The position numbers and the translations under genes are program-made. 64,000 nt of DNA from Prolixibacteraceae bacterium. Lineage in GTDB: Bacteria; Bacteroidota; Bacteroidia; Bacteroidales; Prolixibacteraceae. Shown piece after piece: positions 47,501-55,934 of the stretch. The notes beneath the pieces were generated by a model, which was not told where the DNA came from, made no database searches, and saw nothing but the letters and a program-made list of their open reading frames with translations. Within the stretch, counting starts at the first letter, position 1; every line of letters starts with the position of its first letter. Location of the stretch: NCBI GenBank assembly GCA_021740385.1, contig JAIOZY010000009.1, positions 1 through 64,000 on the forward strand, in the 5' to 3' direction.

Positions 47501-47960
47501 GAACAGCGAGTTTGCATTCGAAATTAAAATTACCGATAAAGACCCGTTTGTGGACGATGCCGGAGCTACAGTTTATGATGATGCCGAAGCCAATGGCGAA
47601 ATGTGCTGGAATTTACAGGATTATGCGATTAGTCCAAACCGTAACAATTCACAATATGGCAAAATCTTCCTCTCAACGGGACAAGTACCTTTTGTCAACT
47701 CGGTTAAAAATGTGACTAATTATGCCGAATTGAATGTGTATCCAAACCCGGCCAAAGATGTGTTGAATATCGATATACCATCAGTCGCGTTTGCTGAAAT
47801 CACTTTAAGCGATATTTCGGGTAAAGTGATTTTAACTAAAACGATTGGGCAAAATGCATCTGTAGAAAGACTTTCAGTTTCGGAACTCAAATCAGGAATC
47901 TATTTGTTAACTGTATCAGGTCCTGCTGAAATTAGTAGAGCGAAAGTAGTAGTTCAGTAG
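44508..47960 (+). CDS. T9SS-exported protein with four CBM9-like domains and FN3 domains, no catalytic domain seen
   Basis: 1150 residues. Signal peptide 1-20. Four CBM9/DOMON-like beta-sandwiches (about 25-225, 235-440, 540-745, 830-1065) each start with an IDG...W motif and carry ALWDxENLYLLFEV-like and VQDCIEV/HDCIEV strands. FN3 domains lie at about 443-530 and 750-825. The last 75 residues are a type A T9SS sorting domain (LNVYPNPAKDVLNI). Domains 1 and 2 are nearly identical at DNA level, pointing to recent duplication. It is the first gene of the operon and probably captures glycan at the cell surface. Confidence 0.8.
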   Translation: MKTTFYLLLSFLLISTFSWANNTAQIMKAETSPQIDGTKDAIWTTATAVSLGEMTNAGDGDASVEATWSALWDNENLYLLFEVVDDVAINNGAENAIWYMHDCIEVFTDLQNLKSEAKVTNSNGEYQLRFIYGLDDEPIYENPEMTTYESVSELTANGYIIEVKFPWNLITEGTDVAIQEGLKFGVDFKVTDIDAPTEGWWPPHFEFAWNGAQDQAPVNFGEVELISTSAKTAIVYSTFSSPSIDGDIDALWVDVETNEIDVLANAGDGDATVSATWRALWDIENLYMLFEVEDDVAINNGAGNAIWYMHDCIEMLTDMQNLKSEAEVTNSDGEYQLRFIYGLDDEPIYENLEMTTYESVSALSDNGYVIEVKFPWADLIDNTTVNIAEGLQFGADFKVTDIDAPTEGWWPPHYEYVWNNAAGKIPANFGLIALAQSSDIEKPTAPTNLTSSLDEIDLTLNWTASTDNVAVSGYNVKNGSRLMTSVTGSITTAQIKLSYGTTYNISVVAIDAAGNESDHSNIVEIVTEGLAPIPDGTPIANATEAVTIDGKADEASWETASYLIPRVDTWAPSAEVNGHADFSASFKSLWDDEYVYFLFDVTDDKVHQGVGEADNLWVQDCIEVIIAKDETEDYKYRFVHGRDNESVLSGEEIEVPAGFKNVSTKTATGYIIEVAIPWSTIPGIDVVERASTFNVSFSALDIDREDASLWTHISGILGWPYSTVSNVMALGNAEDVMLVDAPAAPAGLTAVANDFKSANLSWTASEGALLYTIVLDGKIAASTGNTSFTLSGLEAETTYNIEVIANNAQKYSAASNKVSVTTKEMPNPTIRKVGIAKINVDPSIDYEVWDTIVAAEVFHPERTFDPVDFSGSWKALWDDNFIYFQVSVHDADIYNSDGDGWKNDNIELHFDMNNESDGTSCETVDENMQIDNFQYRFIAYDKVTQTGSGNAPVWNGVGANYFDLFEDENIVGYLAEIAIPWTSLTTEKSDEITFNPAMNSEFAFEIKITDKDPFVDDAGATVYDDAEANGEMCWNLQDYAISPNRNNSQYGKIFLSTGQVPFVNSVKNVTNYAELNVYPNPAKDVLNIDIPSVAFAEITLSDISGKVILTKTIGQNASVERLSVSELKSGIYLLTVSGPAEISRAKVVVQ
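44760..45595 (+). repeat. Internal tandem duplication of CBM9-like domains 1 and 2
   Basis: The segment starting GATGATGTTGCCAT at 44760 recurs at 45387 with a 627 bp (209-codon) offset and stays closely similar for about 200 bp, including silent positions, such as the shared TATATGCACGATTGTATTGA. This indicates a duplication younger than the other domain splits in the gene. Confidence 0.75.
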
Positions 47961-48050
47961 TAAGTTTTAAGATAACCGGTAGTCATTTATTTAATGATGG
48001 CTGCCGGTGATTCTTATTTTATCTCAATATCCTATAATAAATCTAATTCT

Positions 48051-51000
48051 ATGTTAAAAATTGCCAATATATTGTTCTTTTTAATTTTTTGTTTTACTGT
48101 GTTTTTTTCGCAAGCACAGGAAACAAGAGCCTATATAGCTATTGCGCCTGATGCTCCAGTCATTGATGGTACTATAGATGAAGTATGGAGCAATTCTACT
48201 AAAAACCCCATTTTAAATGTTGTAAACGGGCCAGATACAACACCCGATGACATTTCGGCATTTTGGTATTCCCTATGGGACGAGCAAAACCTTTATTTTT
48301 TGTTTGAAGTAACCGACGATATGCTAAGAAATAATGGTCCCGAAGCTACAAATTACTGGATTCATGACTGCGCAGAGATTTTTTTAGATATGTTGAACGA
48401 AAAAAAACAGGTTGAAACAGGCGATGACGAAAATGACGATAAATACCAGTATCGATTTATTTACGATTTAGATGATGAACCCATAAGTGAGAACCCGCCA
48501 ATGGATGGTGTTGAAAATGTTTCAATGGCTACCGAAAAAGGATACAATATCGAAGTGAAAATGCCTTGGACTACATTAATCGGTTCGCATCCTTTTGGTG
48601 ATGTAATAATTGGCAGGAGCATTGGAGCTGAGTTTCAGGTAGCCGATTTGGATGATAACCCCGGACAGTTTATGCCCGACAACAATCTTGCATGGAACAA
48701 CACAACAGGAGACCGCATACATCTTACATCCAATTTTGGAACCATAATTCTGGTCGACAATAATTTACCCGACACAACTCCACCGGCAGCCATATCCGAC
48801 TTGAATGCTACTACATTAAGTGCAGTAGAAGTAAATCTCGATTGGACATCGCCCGGCGATGATGGCATGGTTGGCCTGTCAACTGCTTATGAAATACGTT
48901 ACAGTACCGAAACCATAAACGATTCAAATTGGGAAAGCGCACATGTGGTAGAACAAACATTGGCGCCAGAAATTGCAGGAACTCAACAGTCGTTTATTGT
49001 TTCAGGTTTAACCGGTGGAACCACTTACTATTTTGCAATAAAAAGCATCGATGAGGCAGGCAATGTTTCAGCACTTTCGAATATTGTAAATACCGAAACT
49101 TCGGCTGCCGATCTTATTGCTCCAGCGGCCATCACTGATCTGAAGGTTGTGAAGTCGCGCCCAATTTCAATTGAAATTTGCTGGACAGCTACGGGCGATG
49201 ATGGGAGTGACGGTACTGCAACAAGTTATGATATACGTTATTCACAGTCAAGTATTACCGAAGCCAATTGGGATTCATACCCTCAACAACCAAACACTCC
49301 CGTGCCGCAGGCAGCCGGTAGCCAACAATCAGTTATTGTTATTGGACTTAACCCTTCTACAGAATACAATCTTGCCATAAGGGCAATTGACGGCCAAAAT
49401 AACATTTCGCCAATTTCGAATATCGTTACCGCTACCACAAGTGAATTGGTGGTAAATGCCAAAACCCCAATGGATCAATTCATTGGAGTGAATGCTTTTA
49501 TCGATGACCCACTTGACAAAATGATGGTGGCAGGATATATTCGTGAATACCATAGTTGGAATTGGGACGAAGGCGATATTTGGGATGGGGGTGGTAATTT
49601 AAATTACCCGGGCTACCCAAACAATCAAAATGCATTTAACCCCAGCTGGGCCGGTGGCGGATGGAATTTCGACAATTTTTACAAAGACTTAACCGATGCC
49701 GGGTTATTCGTTTGCCCTGCCATTCAAGGTTCGGTTAAATGGCTCAACGATGAAAAAAGTTTTCCGTCAAGCAATATCCCGGTACGTTCAGGGCTTGATC
49801 GTAACGACCCGACTTCGTACCGCGAACATGCCGACCATATGTTCCAGTTTGCCGCACGTTACGGTTCAACCCATGTATCTGATGAACTTTTGAAACTTGC
49901 CGATAACCAAACACGTGTTTCGGGCCTTGGGTATGTCAGCTATCTCGAAAATTGGAACGAACCCGATAACTGGTGGGATGGGGATGATGCTGAATTTACA
50001 CCTGCAAACCTTGCAGCAATGGGCAGTGCCGACAGAGACGGCCACGAGGGAACCATGGGCAATACCTATGGAGTGAAAAATGCCGATCCCAATATGAAAT
50101 TGGTAATGGGAGGGCTAACCCAACGGGGTTTGGATGATAATTTTAGCTACATTGAAGAGATAAGGCAATGGTGCCTTGAAAACCGTACCGATAAACAATT
50201 TGTTTACGATGTTATTAACGTGCATCATTATTGCGGACAAATAAGCCCCGAAGAGGCAAAAATTAAGGAAACCATTCAGCAACTGGTCGATTATCGCGAT
50301 CAGTACATGCCCGATTGTGAAATATGGCTCACCGAATTTGGTTGGGAAACCAGCATTTACGATACTCCCTTTTCTGCCATTGAGGTGGGCAGTTTTAGTC
50401 GCGAGGAAGTACAGGCTCAACGTATAGTGCGTGAATATCTGCTACTTTCATCAACAGGCATCGATCGTGCTGCTCAATACATGCTGCGAAATGTGGAAAA
50501 CAACGGTAGAGGTCAGCATACGAGCAGCGGATTTACTTCTGTCAAAGGTGAATGGTTTCCAAAACCATCGTGGTACTATGTTTATACAATGAAGAATACC
50601 TTAAAAGGGATGTTTTACATTGGTGAACAAGCTTCAATGAATTCCAATGTGAACATATATAAGTACCAGAATGAAGCTGGTGATACAACGGTTTATGCAT
50701 TGTGGTGCCCCACCAGCAACGAAGTTGTTGTGGCCGACTATCAGCTTAGTTTACCGAATGCTCCTACAAGTGCAACGCTGGTCGAGATGGTGGTTGACGA
50801 AACCGAAGGGGTTAAAACTGATTTGAAGATTGCACGAAATACTGTTCTTGTTAATGTTAGCGAACGTCCTGTATTTGTGATAACTACATCAAATGCCAAT
50901 TCGGCAGGCAGTGTTAAAATTCAAAATAAGGCATTCAGTCTGTATCCCAGTTATACATCAAACACAATTGGTGTTAATTTAACGTTTGGGAATACAAACA

Positions 51001-51167
51001 AGTCAACAAAAGTCACCATAATGAACCAAGTGGGTAATGTTGTTTCTGAAAACGAATCGAACCTTTCTCTGTTCAGAATCGATGTTTCTCATTTTGTGCC
51101 GGGAGTTTATTTTGCCCGCATCAAAAGCGGAATTCATTCCGAAGTACATAAATTTATTAAATACTAA
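48051..51167 (+). CDS. T9SS-exported glycoside hydrolase (clan GH-A type) with CBM9-like and two FN3 domains
   Basis: 1038 residues from the ATG at 48051, which gives a clean signal peptide (MLKIANILFFLIFCF); the frame itself opens 19 codons earlier. A CBM9-like domain (about 25-240) and two FN3 domains (about 250-460) precede a (beta/alpha)8 catalytic domain (about 470-860). Glu637 in ENWNEPDNWW and Glu762 in WLTEFGWE stand at the positions of the clan GH-A acid/base and nucleophile. The C-terminal 78 residues form a T9SS sorting domain. The GH family is not recognised; a GH39-like or GH5-like assignment would be a guess. Confidence 0.78.
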   Translation: MLKIANILFFLIFCFTVFFSQAQETRAYIAIAPDAPVIDGTIDEVWSNSTKNPILNVVNGPDTTPDDISAFWYSLWDEQNLYFLFEVTDDMLRNNGPEATNYWIHDCAEIFLDMLNEKKQVETGDDENDDKYQYRFIYDLDDEPISENPPMDGVENVSMATEKGYNIEVKMPWTTLIGSHPFGDVIIGRSIGAEFQVADLDDNPGQFMPDNNLAWNNTTGDRIHLTSNFGTIILVDNNLPDTTPPAAISDLNATTLSAVEVNLDWTSPGDDGMVGLSTAYEIRYSTETINDSNWESAHVVEQTLAPEIAGTQQSFIVSGLTGGTTYYFAIKSIDEAGNVSALSNIVNTETSAADLIAPAAITDLKVVKSRPISIEICWTATGDDGSDGTATSYDIRYSQSSITEANWDSYPQQPNTPVPQAAGSQQSVIVIGLNPSTEYNLAIRAIDGQNNISPISNIVTATTSELVVNAKTPMDQFIGVNAFIDDPLDKMMVAGYIREYHSWNWDEGDIWDGGGNLNYPGYPNNQNAFNPSWAGGGWNFDNFYKDLTDAGLFVCPAIQGSVKWLNDEKSFPSSNIPVRSGLDRNDPTSYREHADHMFQFAARYGSTHVSDELLKLADNQTRVSGLGYVSYLENWNEPDNWWDGDDAEFTPANLAAMGSADRDGHEGTMGNTYGVKNADPNMKLVMGGLTQRGLDDNFSYIEEIRQWCLENRTDKQFVYDVINVHHYCGQISPEEAKIKETIQQLVDYRDQYMPDCEIWLTEFGWETSIYDTPFSAIEVGSFSREEVQAQRIVREYLLLSSTGIDRAAQYMLRNVENNGRGQHTSSGFTSVKGEWFPKPSWYYVYTMKNTLKGMFYIGEQASMNSNVNIYKYQNEAGDTTVYALWCPTSNEVVVADYQLSLPNAPTSATLVEMVVDETEGVKTDLKIARNTVLVNVSERPVFVITTSNANSAGSVKIQNKAFSLYPSYTSNTIGVNLTFGNTNKSTKVTIMNQVGNVVSENESNLSLFRIDVSHFVPGVYFARIKSGIHSEVHKFIKY

Positions 51168-51180
51168 ATAAATCTAAAAA

Positions 51181-54100
51181 ATGATTAACAGTATCTTTCG
51201 AAAAAAGCTTTGGTTGTCGCTATTAATGCTCTTCGCATTTGTAACGGTTTCATTGGCACAAAAAATTGACATAACAGGCATTGTTCTCGACAGTGAGACT
51301 AACGAAGCCATACCGGGTGTTAATGTTCTGATAAAAGGTGAATTAACCGGAACAGTAACAAATGTTGATGGCGAATTTAAAATAAATGCCGAAGCGGGAA
51401 GTACCCTTATTTTTTCGTTTTTGGGTTACCTAACCCAGGAAATCAAAGTTGAAAATGCCACTACGTTAAAAGTGGTTTTGAAGCCCGATGTTCAACAAAT
51501 TGACGATGTGGTAGTGGTTGGTTATGGCGTAATGAAAAAAAGTGACTTAACCGGATCTGTTTCGTCGGTTAAAAGCGAGTCGTTTAAAGAGATGGCCAAA
51601 ACAGGTCTCGATCAGGCTTTGCAAGGACGTGCTGCCGGGGTAATGGTTACCAATAATACCGGTGCACCGGGTAGCGGTGTGTCCATCCGTATTCGTGGTG
51701 TAGGATCTATTGCACGAAGCAACGAGCCACTTTATATTATTGATGGTGTGCCTATCGACAATGCGCAGATTTCGAACAAACAAACCGGTAACGACCAAAT
51801 CAATACGCTGAGCGGCTTAAATCCCGACGATATTGAGCGTTTCGAAATTCTGAAAGATCCCGCTTCGTGTGCCATTTATGGTGCAAGGGGGGCCAACGGT
51901 GTGGTGCTCATTACTACAAAAAGAGGTTCGAAGGGAGTCAACAAATTTGAATTTTCTAGCTATTACGGCGTTTCGCAAGTGGTGAAAAAACTCGATTTGC
52001 TGAATTCAACACAATACCAACGTTTGGTTTACGAAGGTTTGAAGCGTATGCGTGTTCCCGAAAGCGATACCCGCTACATTACCGATGAAGAAGTGGCCTT
52101 GTATAATACCGATTGGCAAGACGAAATTTTTAGAATTGCTCCTACTTACAATGTAAACTTATCGGCACGTGGTGGTTCCGACAAAGCTACCTATTATATA
52201 AGTGGTGGTTATTATAAATCCGATGGTATTGTGATCAATACAGGTATAGAACGCTTTTCGGCTACATCGAATGTAGATATTAATATGACCGATAAATTAA
52301 AGATCGGGCTTAATTTAACTGCCAGTCATACAACAGGTTTGAGACAAAACAATAGTGGTATGCAAGCCGGTGTTGACCAAAATAAAGCTACCGGTGCACC
52401 AATTATTGCATCGGCACTTTCGTCCAGTCCGGTTTACCCGGTCCGCGATTCAATAGGCCGATACGGGGTTGATTTACGAAACCGTGCTATTCCCAACCCG
52501 GTAATGCTGGCAAATGAGCAGGCACTCAATTATACTACCAACCGTATTTTGGCCAGTGTTTATATTGATTATGAAATTATCAAAAACCTGACATTTCGAA
52601 ATGTATTTGGATCGGACCTTCGCAATACCAAGGAAAGCTTTTTTTGGGGGCCCTATTATTATCCCGACGATAATTTGTTGATGCCTGCTTCAGGGCGTGC
52701 TTCCGACAATTATAACAACGGTTTATCGTGGGTTTTTACCAGTACGTTGAATTACATGTTCGACATCGGGAAAAACAGTTTTAACGTATTGCTCGGTCAC
52801 GAGGCTTCACGCATGCAAACCACCGGAACCTATGTCGAGGTAGGTGGCATGCCCATCGATTATATTAAAACATTCGACTCATCGCCGGCCAATACCATTT
52901 CAACAAATTTTTACACTGCTAACACGTTGGAGTCGTACTTCGGTAGGGTGAATTACAGTTACGATGATCGTTACTTATTTCAGATCAACATTCGCCGCGA
53001 TGGTTCATCGCGTTTTGGACCCAGCAAAAAATGGGGTTTTTTCCCGGCATTCTCGTTTGGTTGGAATGCTGCCAAAGAAAGCTTTATGGAAAGCCAGCAT
53101 GTAATTAACGAACTTAAACCCCGCTTGAGTTACGGTATAACCGGTAACCAAAACATAGGAGATTACTCGTGGCGTGGTTCGTTCGAAGTTGGTACATTAC
53201 CCAGTAGCGATGCCGATGGCATTGTAATGAATTACCTCGATCAATTGGGTGGAAAATATACTTCAATATCCGATTACGGTTTCTCGTGGGAGGAATGTCG
53301 TACAACCAATATTGGTTTTGATTTGGGTATGTTAGAAAACCGCATCTATTTATCGTTTGATGCCTACAAGCGGGTAACAAATAATTTGATTCTGAACGTG
53401 CAACTTCCCATTACAACCGGAGTATATTCGGCAACCAACAACGCCGGGAAACTAACCAATACAGGTTACGAATTTGCCATCACCTCGCGCAATATTGTTG
53501 GAGAATTTAACTGGACCACTGATTTTAACATCAGCTCATCGAAATTGCATGTCAATAAATTGGTAACTGACAGTATTCAAGTTGGAAACAATATACTGAT
53601 TATGGGTCAGGATCTTCAGATTTTTACATATATACGCGAAGAGAATGTCGATTCGATGAGGGGGAACGTTGTTTTACGCGACCTTAACAGTGACCAAAAA
53701 GTAACTTATGGTGGAGCCAGTGCCGATCGTACTACTGTAGGCTCACCGCTGCCAAAATTTTATGGTGGTATGAACAACACTTTTTCATATAAAGGGTTCG
53801 AATTGTCTGTTTTTCTTCAATATGTTTATGGAAACATGATTTACAACTCAACACGCCAGTCGCTCGAAACTTTGCACATACCACCAGGGCAATCGCTGAT
53901 TGTTAACTCCACAGTGGAATCTTTTGAAAACCGATGGATATCGAGAGATGTAACCGATGACGAAGGCAATGTTATTTGGGCACAAAACAGGCATACTCCC
54001 TATCCGGCTACCAATTTTGCCGGAAACAATGTCGATCAACGCGAAGGCCACAATGGTTTTGTTGAAGATGGTTCGTACCTAAGGCTTAAAAATGTCAGCT

Positions 54101-54327
54101 TTGGTTATTCCATTCCGCGCAAATATTTGACAAAGGTTAATTTAACTTCAGCAAAAATATATGTTTCGGCAACCAACCTGTGGACATTAACCAATTATTC
54201 CGGTTACGATCCTGAAGTGAACAGTGTGTCGGGTTCGGGCATCGAGAGCAATTTAGGTATTGGCCGCGACAGTGGAAGTTATCCGCAATCGCGCACTATT
54301 ACCATGGGTTTAAACATATCGTATTAA
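51181..54327 (+). CDS. SusC/RagA-family TonB-linked outer-membrane transporter
   Basis: 1048 residues. Signal peptide ending SLAQ. A carboxypeptidase-D-like domain (about 28-100; ITGIVLDSETNEAIPGVNVLIKG) precedes the TonB-box/plug segment VVVVGYGVMKKSDLTGSVSSV and the plug motif IRGVGSIARSNEPLYIIDGVP. The 22-stranded barrel ends in TITMGLNISY. With SusD it imports oligosaccharides across the outer membrane. No N-terminal STN domain, so direct control by an ECF sigma/anti-sigma pair is unlikely. It lies 13 bp after the GH-A gene and 21 bp before susD. Confidence 0.93.
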   Translation: MINSIFRKKLWLSLLMLFAFVTVSLAQKIDITGIVLDSETNEAIPGVNVLIKGELTGTVTNVDGEFKINAEAGSTLIFSFLGYLTQEIKVENATTLKVVLKPDVQQIDDVVVVGYGVMKKSDLTGSVSSVKSESFKEMAKTGLDQALQGRAAGVMVTNNTGAPGSGVSIRIRGVGSIARSNEPLYIIDGVPIDNAQISNKQTGNDQINTLSGLNPDDIERFEILKDPASCAIYGARGANGVVLITTKRGSKGVNKFEFSSYYGVSQVVKKLDLLNSTQYQRLVYEGLKRMRVPESDTRYITDEEVALYNTDWQDEIFRIAPTYNVNLSARGGSDKATYYISGGYYKSDGIVINTGIERFSATSNVDINMTDKLKIGLNLTASHTTGLRQNNSGMQAGVDQNKATGAPIIASALSSSPVYPVRDSIGRYGVDLRNRAIPNPVMLANEQALNYTTNRILASVYIDYEIIKNLTFRNVFGSDLRNTKESFFWGPYYYPDDNLLMPASGRASDNYNNGLSWVFTSTLNYMFDIGKNSFNVLLGHEASRMQTTGTYVEVGGMPIDYIKTFDSSPANTISTNFYTANTLESYFGRVNYSYDDRYLFQINIRRDGSSRFGPSKKWGFFPAFSFGWNAAKESFMESQHVINELKPRLSYGITGNQNIGDYSWRGSFEVGTLPSSDADGIVMNYLDQLGGKYTSISDYGFSWEECRTTNIGFDLGMLENRIYLSFDAYKRVTNNLILNVQLPITTGVYSATNNAGKLTNTGYEFAITSRNIVGEFNWTTDFNISSSKLHVNKLVTDSIQVGNNILIMGQDLQIFTYIREENVDSMRGNVVLRDLNSDQKVTYGGASADRTTVGSPLPKFYGGMNNTFSYKGFELSVFLQYVYGNMIYNSTRQSLETLHIPPGQSLIVNSTVESFENRWISRDVTDDEGNVIWAQNRHTPYPATNFAGNNVDQREGHNGFVEDGSYLRLKNVSFGYSIPRKYLTKVNLTSAKIYVSATNLWTLTNYSGYDPEVNSVSGSGIESNLGIGRDSGSYPQSRTITMGLNISY

Positions 54328-54348
54328 TTGAATATAATTTTAAGAGTT

Positions 54349-55884
54349 ATGAACAGAAATATTGTAGCAACAATAAGCATTATACTTTTTTCGGTCTTTA
54401 TACTCTCGTGCAGCGAAGAGTTCCTGAACGAAAAACCACTGCATCAAATCGACCTTGAAAACTTTTATACGCAACCTATTGATGCCGAAATTGGCCTTAC
54501 AGGAGCCTATAGCCGAATTATTTCGAAGGGAATGATGCAAAACCTTTTCTTTTTCTCTATTTCAGCTGACGAAATTACCAATGGTACGGCAACACAAACC
54601 GGAATTGGCTCAGGTGAAAATAGAGAATTGGCCACCAGTGCGCTGTGGGGTATGGGCCAGGGTTATAATGAGCCAATGGTTGGTATAGCCAATATTAATT
54701 TATTGTTGAAAAAAATTACCGATATACCGGACGATAAGTTTGCTTCAGGACGAAAAGATGAAATTATGGGCGAAGCACACTTTCTCAGGGGATGGGCATT
54801 CTACATTTTTGCTATGGGTTACCGTGATGTGCAAATGCAGCTCGAAGTTCCCACCTCATCGTTGCCCGAAGATAACTTTCTTGAAAAGAGTCCACAGGAA
54901 GAAATACTGGCACAAGCCATGTTCGACCTTAGTAAAGCTGATAGTTTATTGCCCGTTAGGCTAGGAAACGATAAGAGCGAACACGATGTGCGTGGTCGGG
55001 CCAGCAAGTGGGCGGCAAAAGCATTTAAAGCACGCATTCATATGTGGAACAGCGAGTGGGATAAAGCCTACGCCGAATGCAAAGCCATTGTAGAAAGCAA
55101 CCAATTTAATATGGCAGAACGATGGATTAACATTTTTGCCGGCGAGAACAACGACCCTGAAGTGATTTGGCAGGCACAAGGCCAGTCGCGCGAAGAGTAC
55201 GATTTTATTGGTGTGTACCGTTGGTATTGCGATGCTAATGCCGGCCAGGCTTTGCCACCGTATATGGTTGAAAAGAACCTTACAAATGCTTTTGAAGTTC
55301 CGTATAAGGATGTAAGACTTGAGTACAGCGTAAGGGCAATTGGCCGAAGCGGTACTCCTTCGAATTATGGTGGTCGTAACGTTAAACACTTCAAAGTGCC
55401 TTCGGGTGAAGTTATACAGGGTGTTTCCGATGAGTCGCGCGATAAAAACACACCATTAATGCGCCTGGCTGAAGTTAAGCTGATGATGGCCGAGGCCATT
55501 ATTCAATCAAATTATTCATTAGGCACAAAAGAAGAAGTATTGGCTATTTTAAACGAATTGCGGGCAAGGGCTGCCGATCCCGAATTTCGACCTCGAGAAG
55601 AGGATAGCCGGTATGATTATGATGCAAACAAAGGTTGCGAAGGAATAGAATTGCTAACAGTTGATGACATTAACCTGCAAGCGGTTAAAGACGAAAAATA
55701 CCGCGAATTGGCTTTCGAATTTATTCGTTGGTTTGACTTGTTACGTTGGAGCCGCATGGAAGATAATTACGAATCGGTAATGGCATTGGTTAATGCAAGT
55801 AGTGTTGATAGGTTGTATTTACCCATTCCACAAAGCCAAATTGAGGCTAACAAAGGTATTTTAAAGCAAAACCCAGGATATTAA
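54349..55884 (+). CDS. SusD/RagB-family nutrient-binding lipoprotein
   Basis: 511 residues from the ATG at 54349; the frame opens seven codons earlier with TTG, but MNRNIVATISIILF starts a proper signal with lipobox FILSC. The SusD helical core is visible: LNEKPLHQIDLENFYTQPIDAE, AHFLRGWAFYIFAMGYRDV and the C-terminal RYRELAFEFIRWFDLLRW-type block. It sits on SusC as a lid and binds the incoming glycan. Sequence cannot reveal the ligand. It follows susC by 21 bp. Confidence 0.93.
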   Translation: MNRNIVATISIILFSVFILSCSEEFLNEKPLHQIDLENFYTQPIDAEIGLTGAYSRIISKGMMQNLFFFSISADEITNGTATQTGIGSGENRELATSALWGMGQGYNEPMVGIANINLLLKKITDIPDDKFASGRKDEIMGEAHFLRGWAFYIFAMGYRDVQMQLEVPTSSLPEDNFLEKSPQEEILAQAMFDLSKADSLLPVRLGNDKSEHDVRGRASKWAAKAFKARIHMWNSEWDKAYAECKAIVESNQFNMAERWINIFAGENNDPEVIWQAQGQSREEYDFIGVYRWYCDANAGQALPPYMVEKNLTNAFEVPYKDVRLEYSVRAIGRSGTPSNYGGRNVKHFKVPSGEVIQGVSDESRDKNTPLMRLAEVKLMMAEAIIQSNYSLGTKEEVLAILNELRARAADPEFRPREEDSRYDYDANKGCEGIELLTVDDINLQAVKDEKYRELAFEFIRWFDLLRWSRMEDNYESVMALVNASSVDRLYLPIPQSQIEANKGILKQNPGY

Positions 55885-55934
55885 ACATTTAGTTTTATTA
55901 GTTATATAGTGTAATAGTTGATTAGTGTACTAAG

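Noticed and set aside
47994-48050. 19-codon extension before the GH-A enzyme
   Set aside because: It would put a polar stretch before the signal peptide.
54328-54348. Seven-codon upstream extension of SusD starting at TTG
   Set aside because: The ATG at 54349 gives a standard lipoprotein signal peptide.
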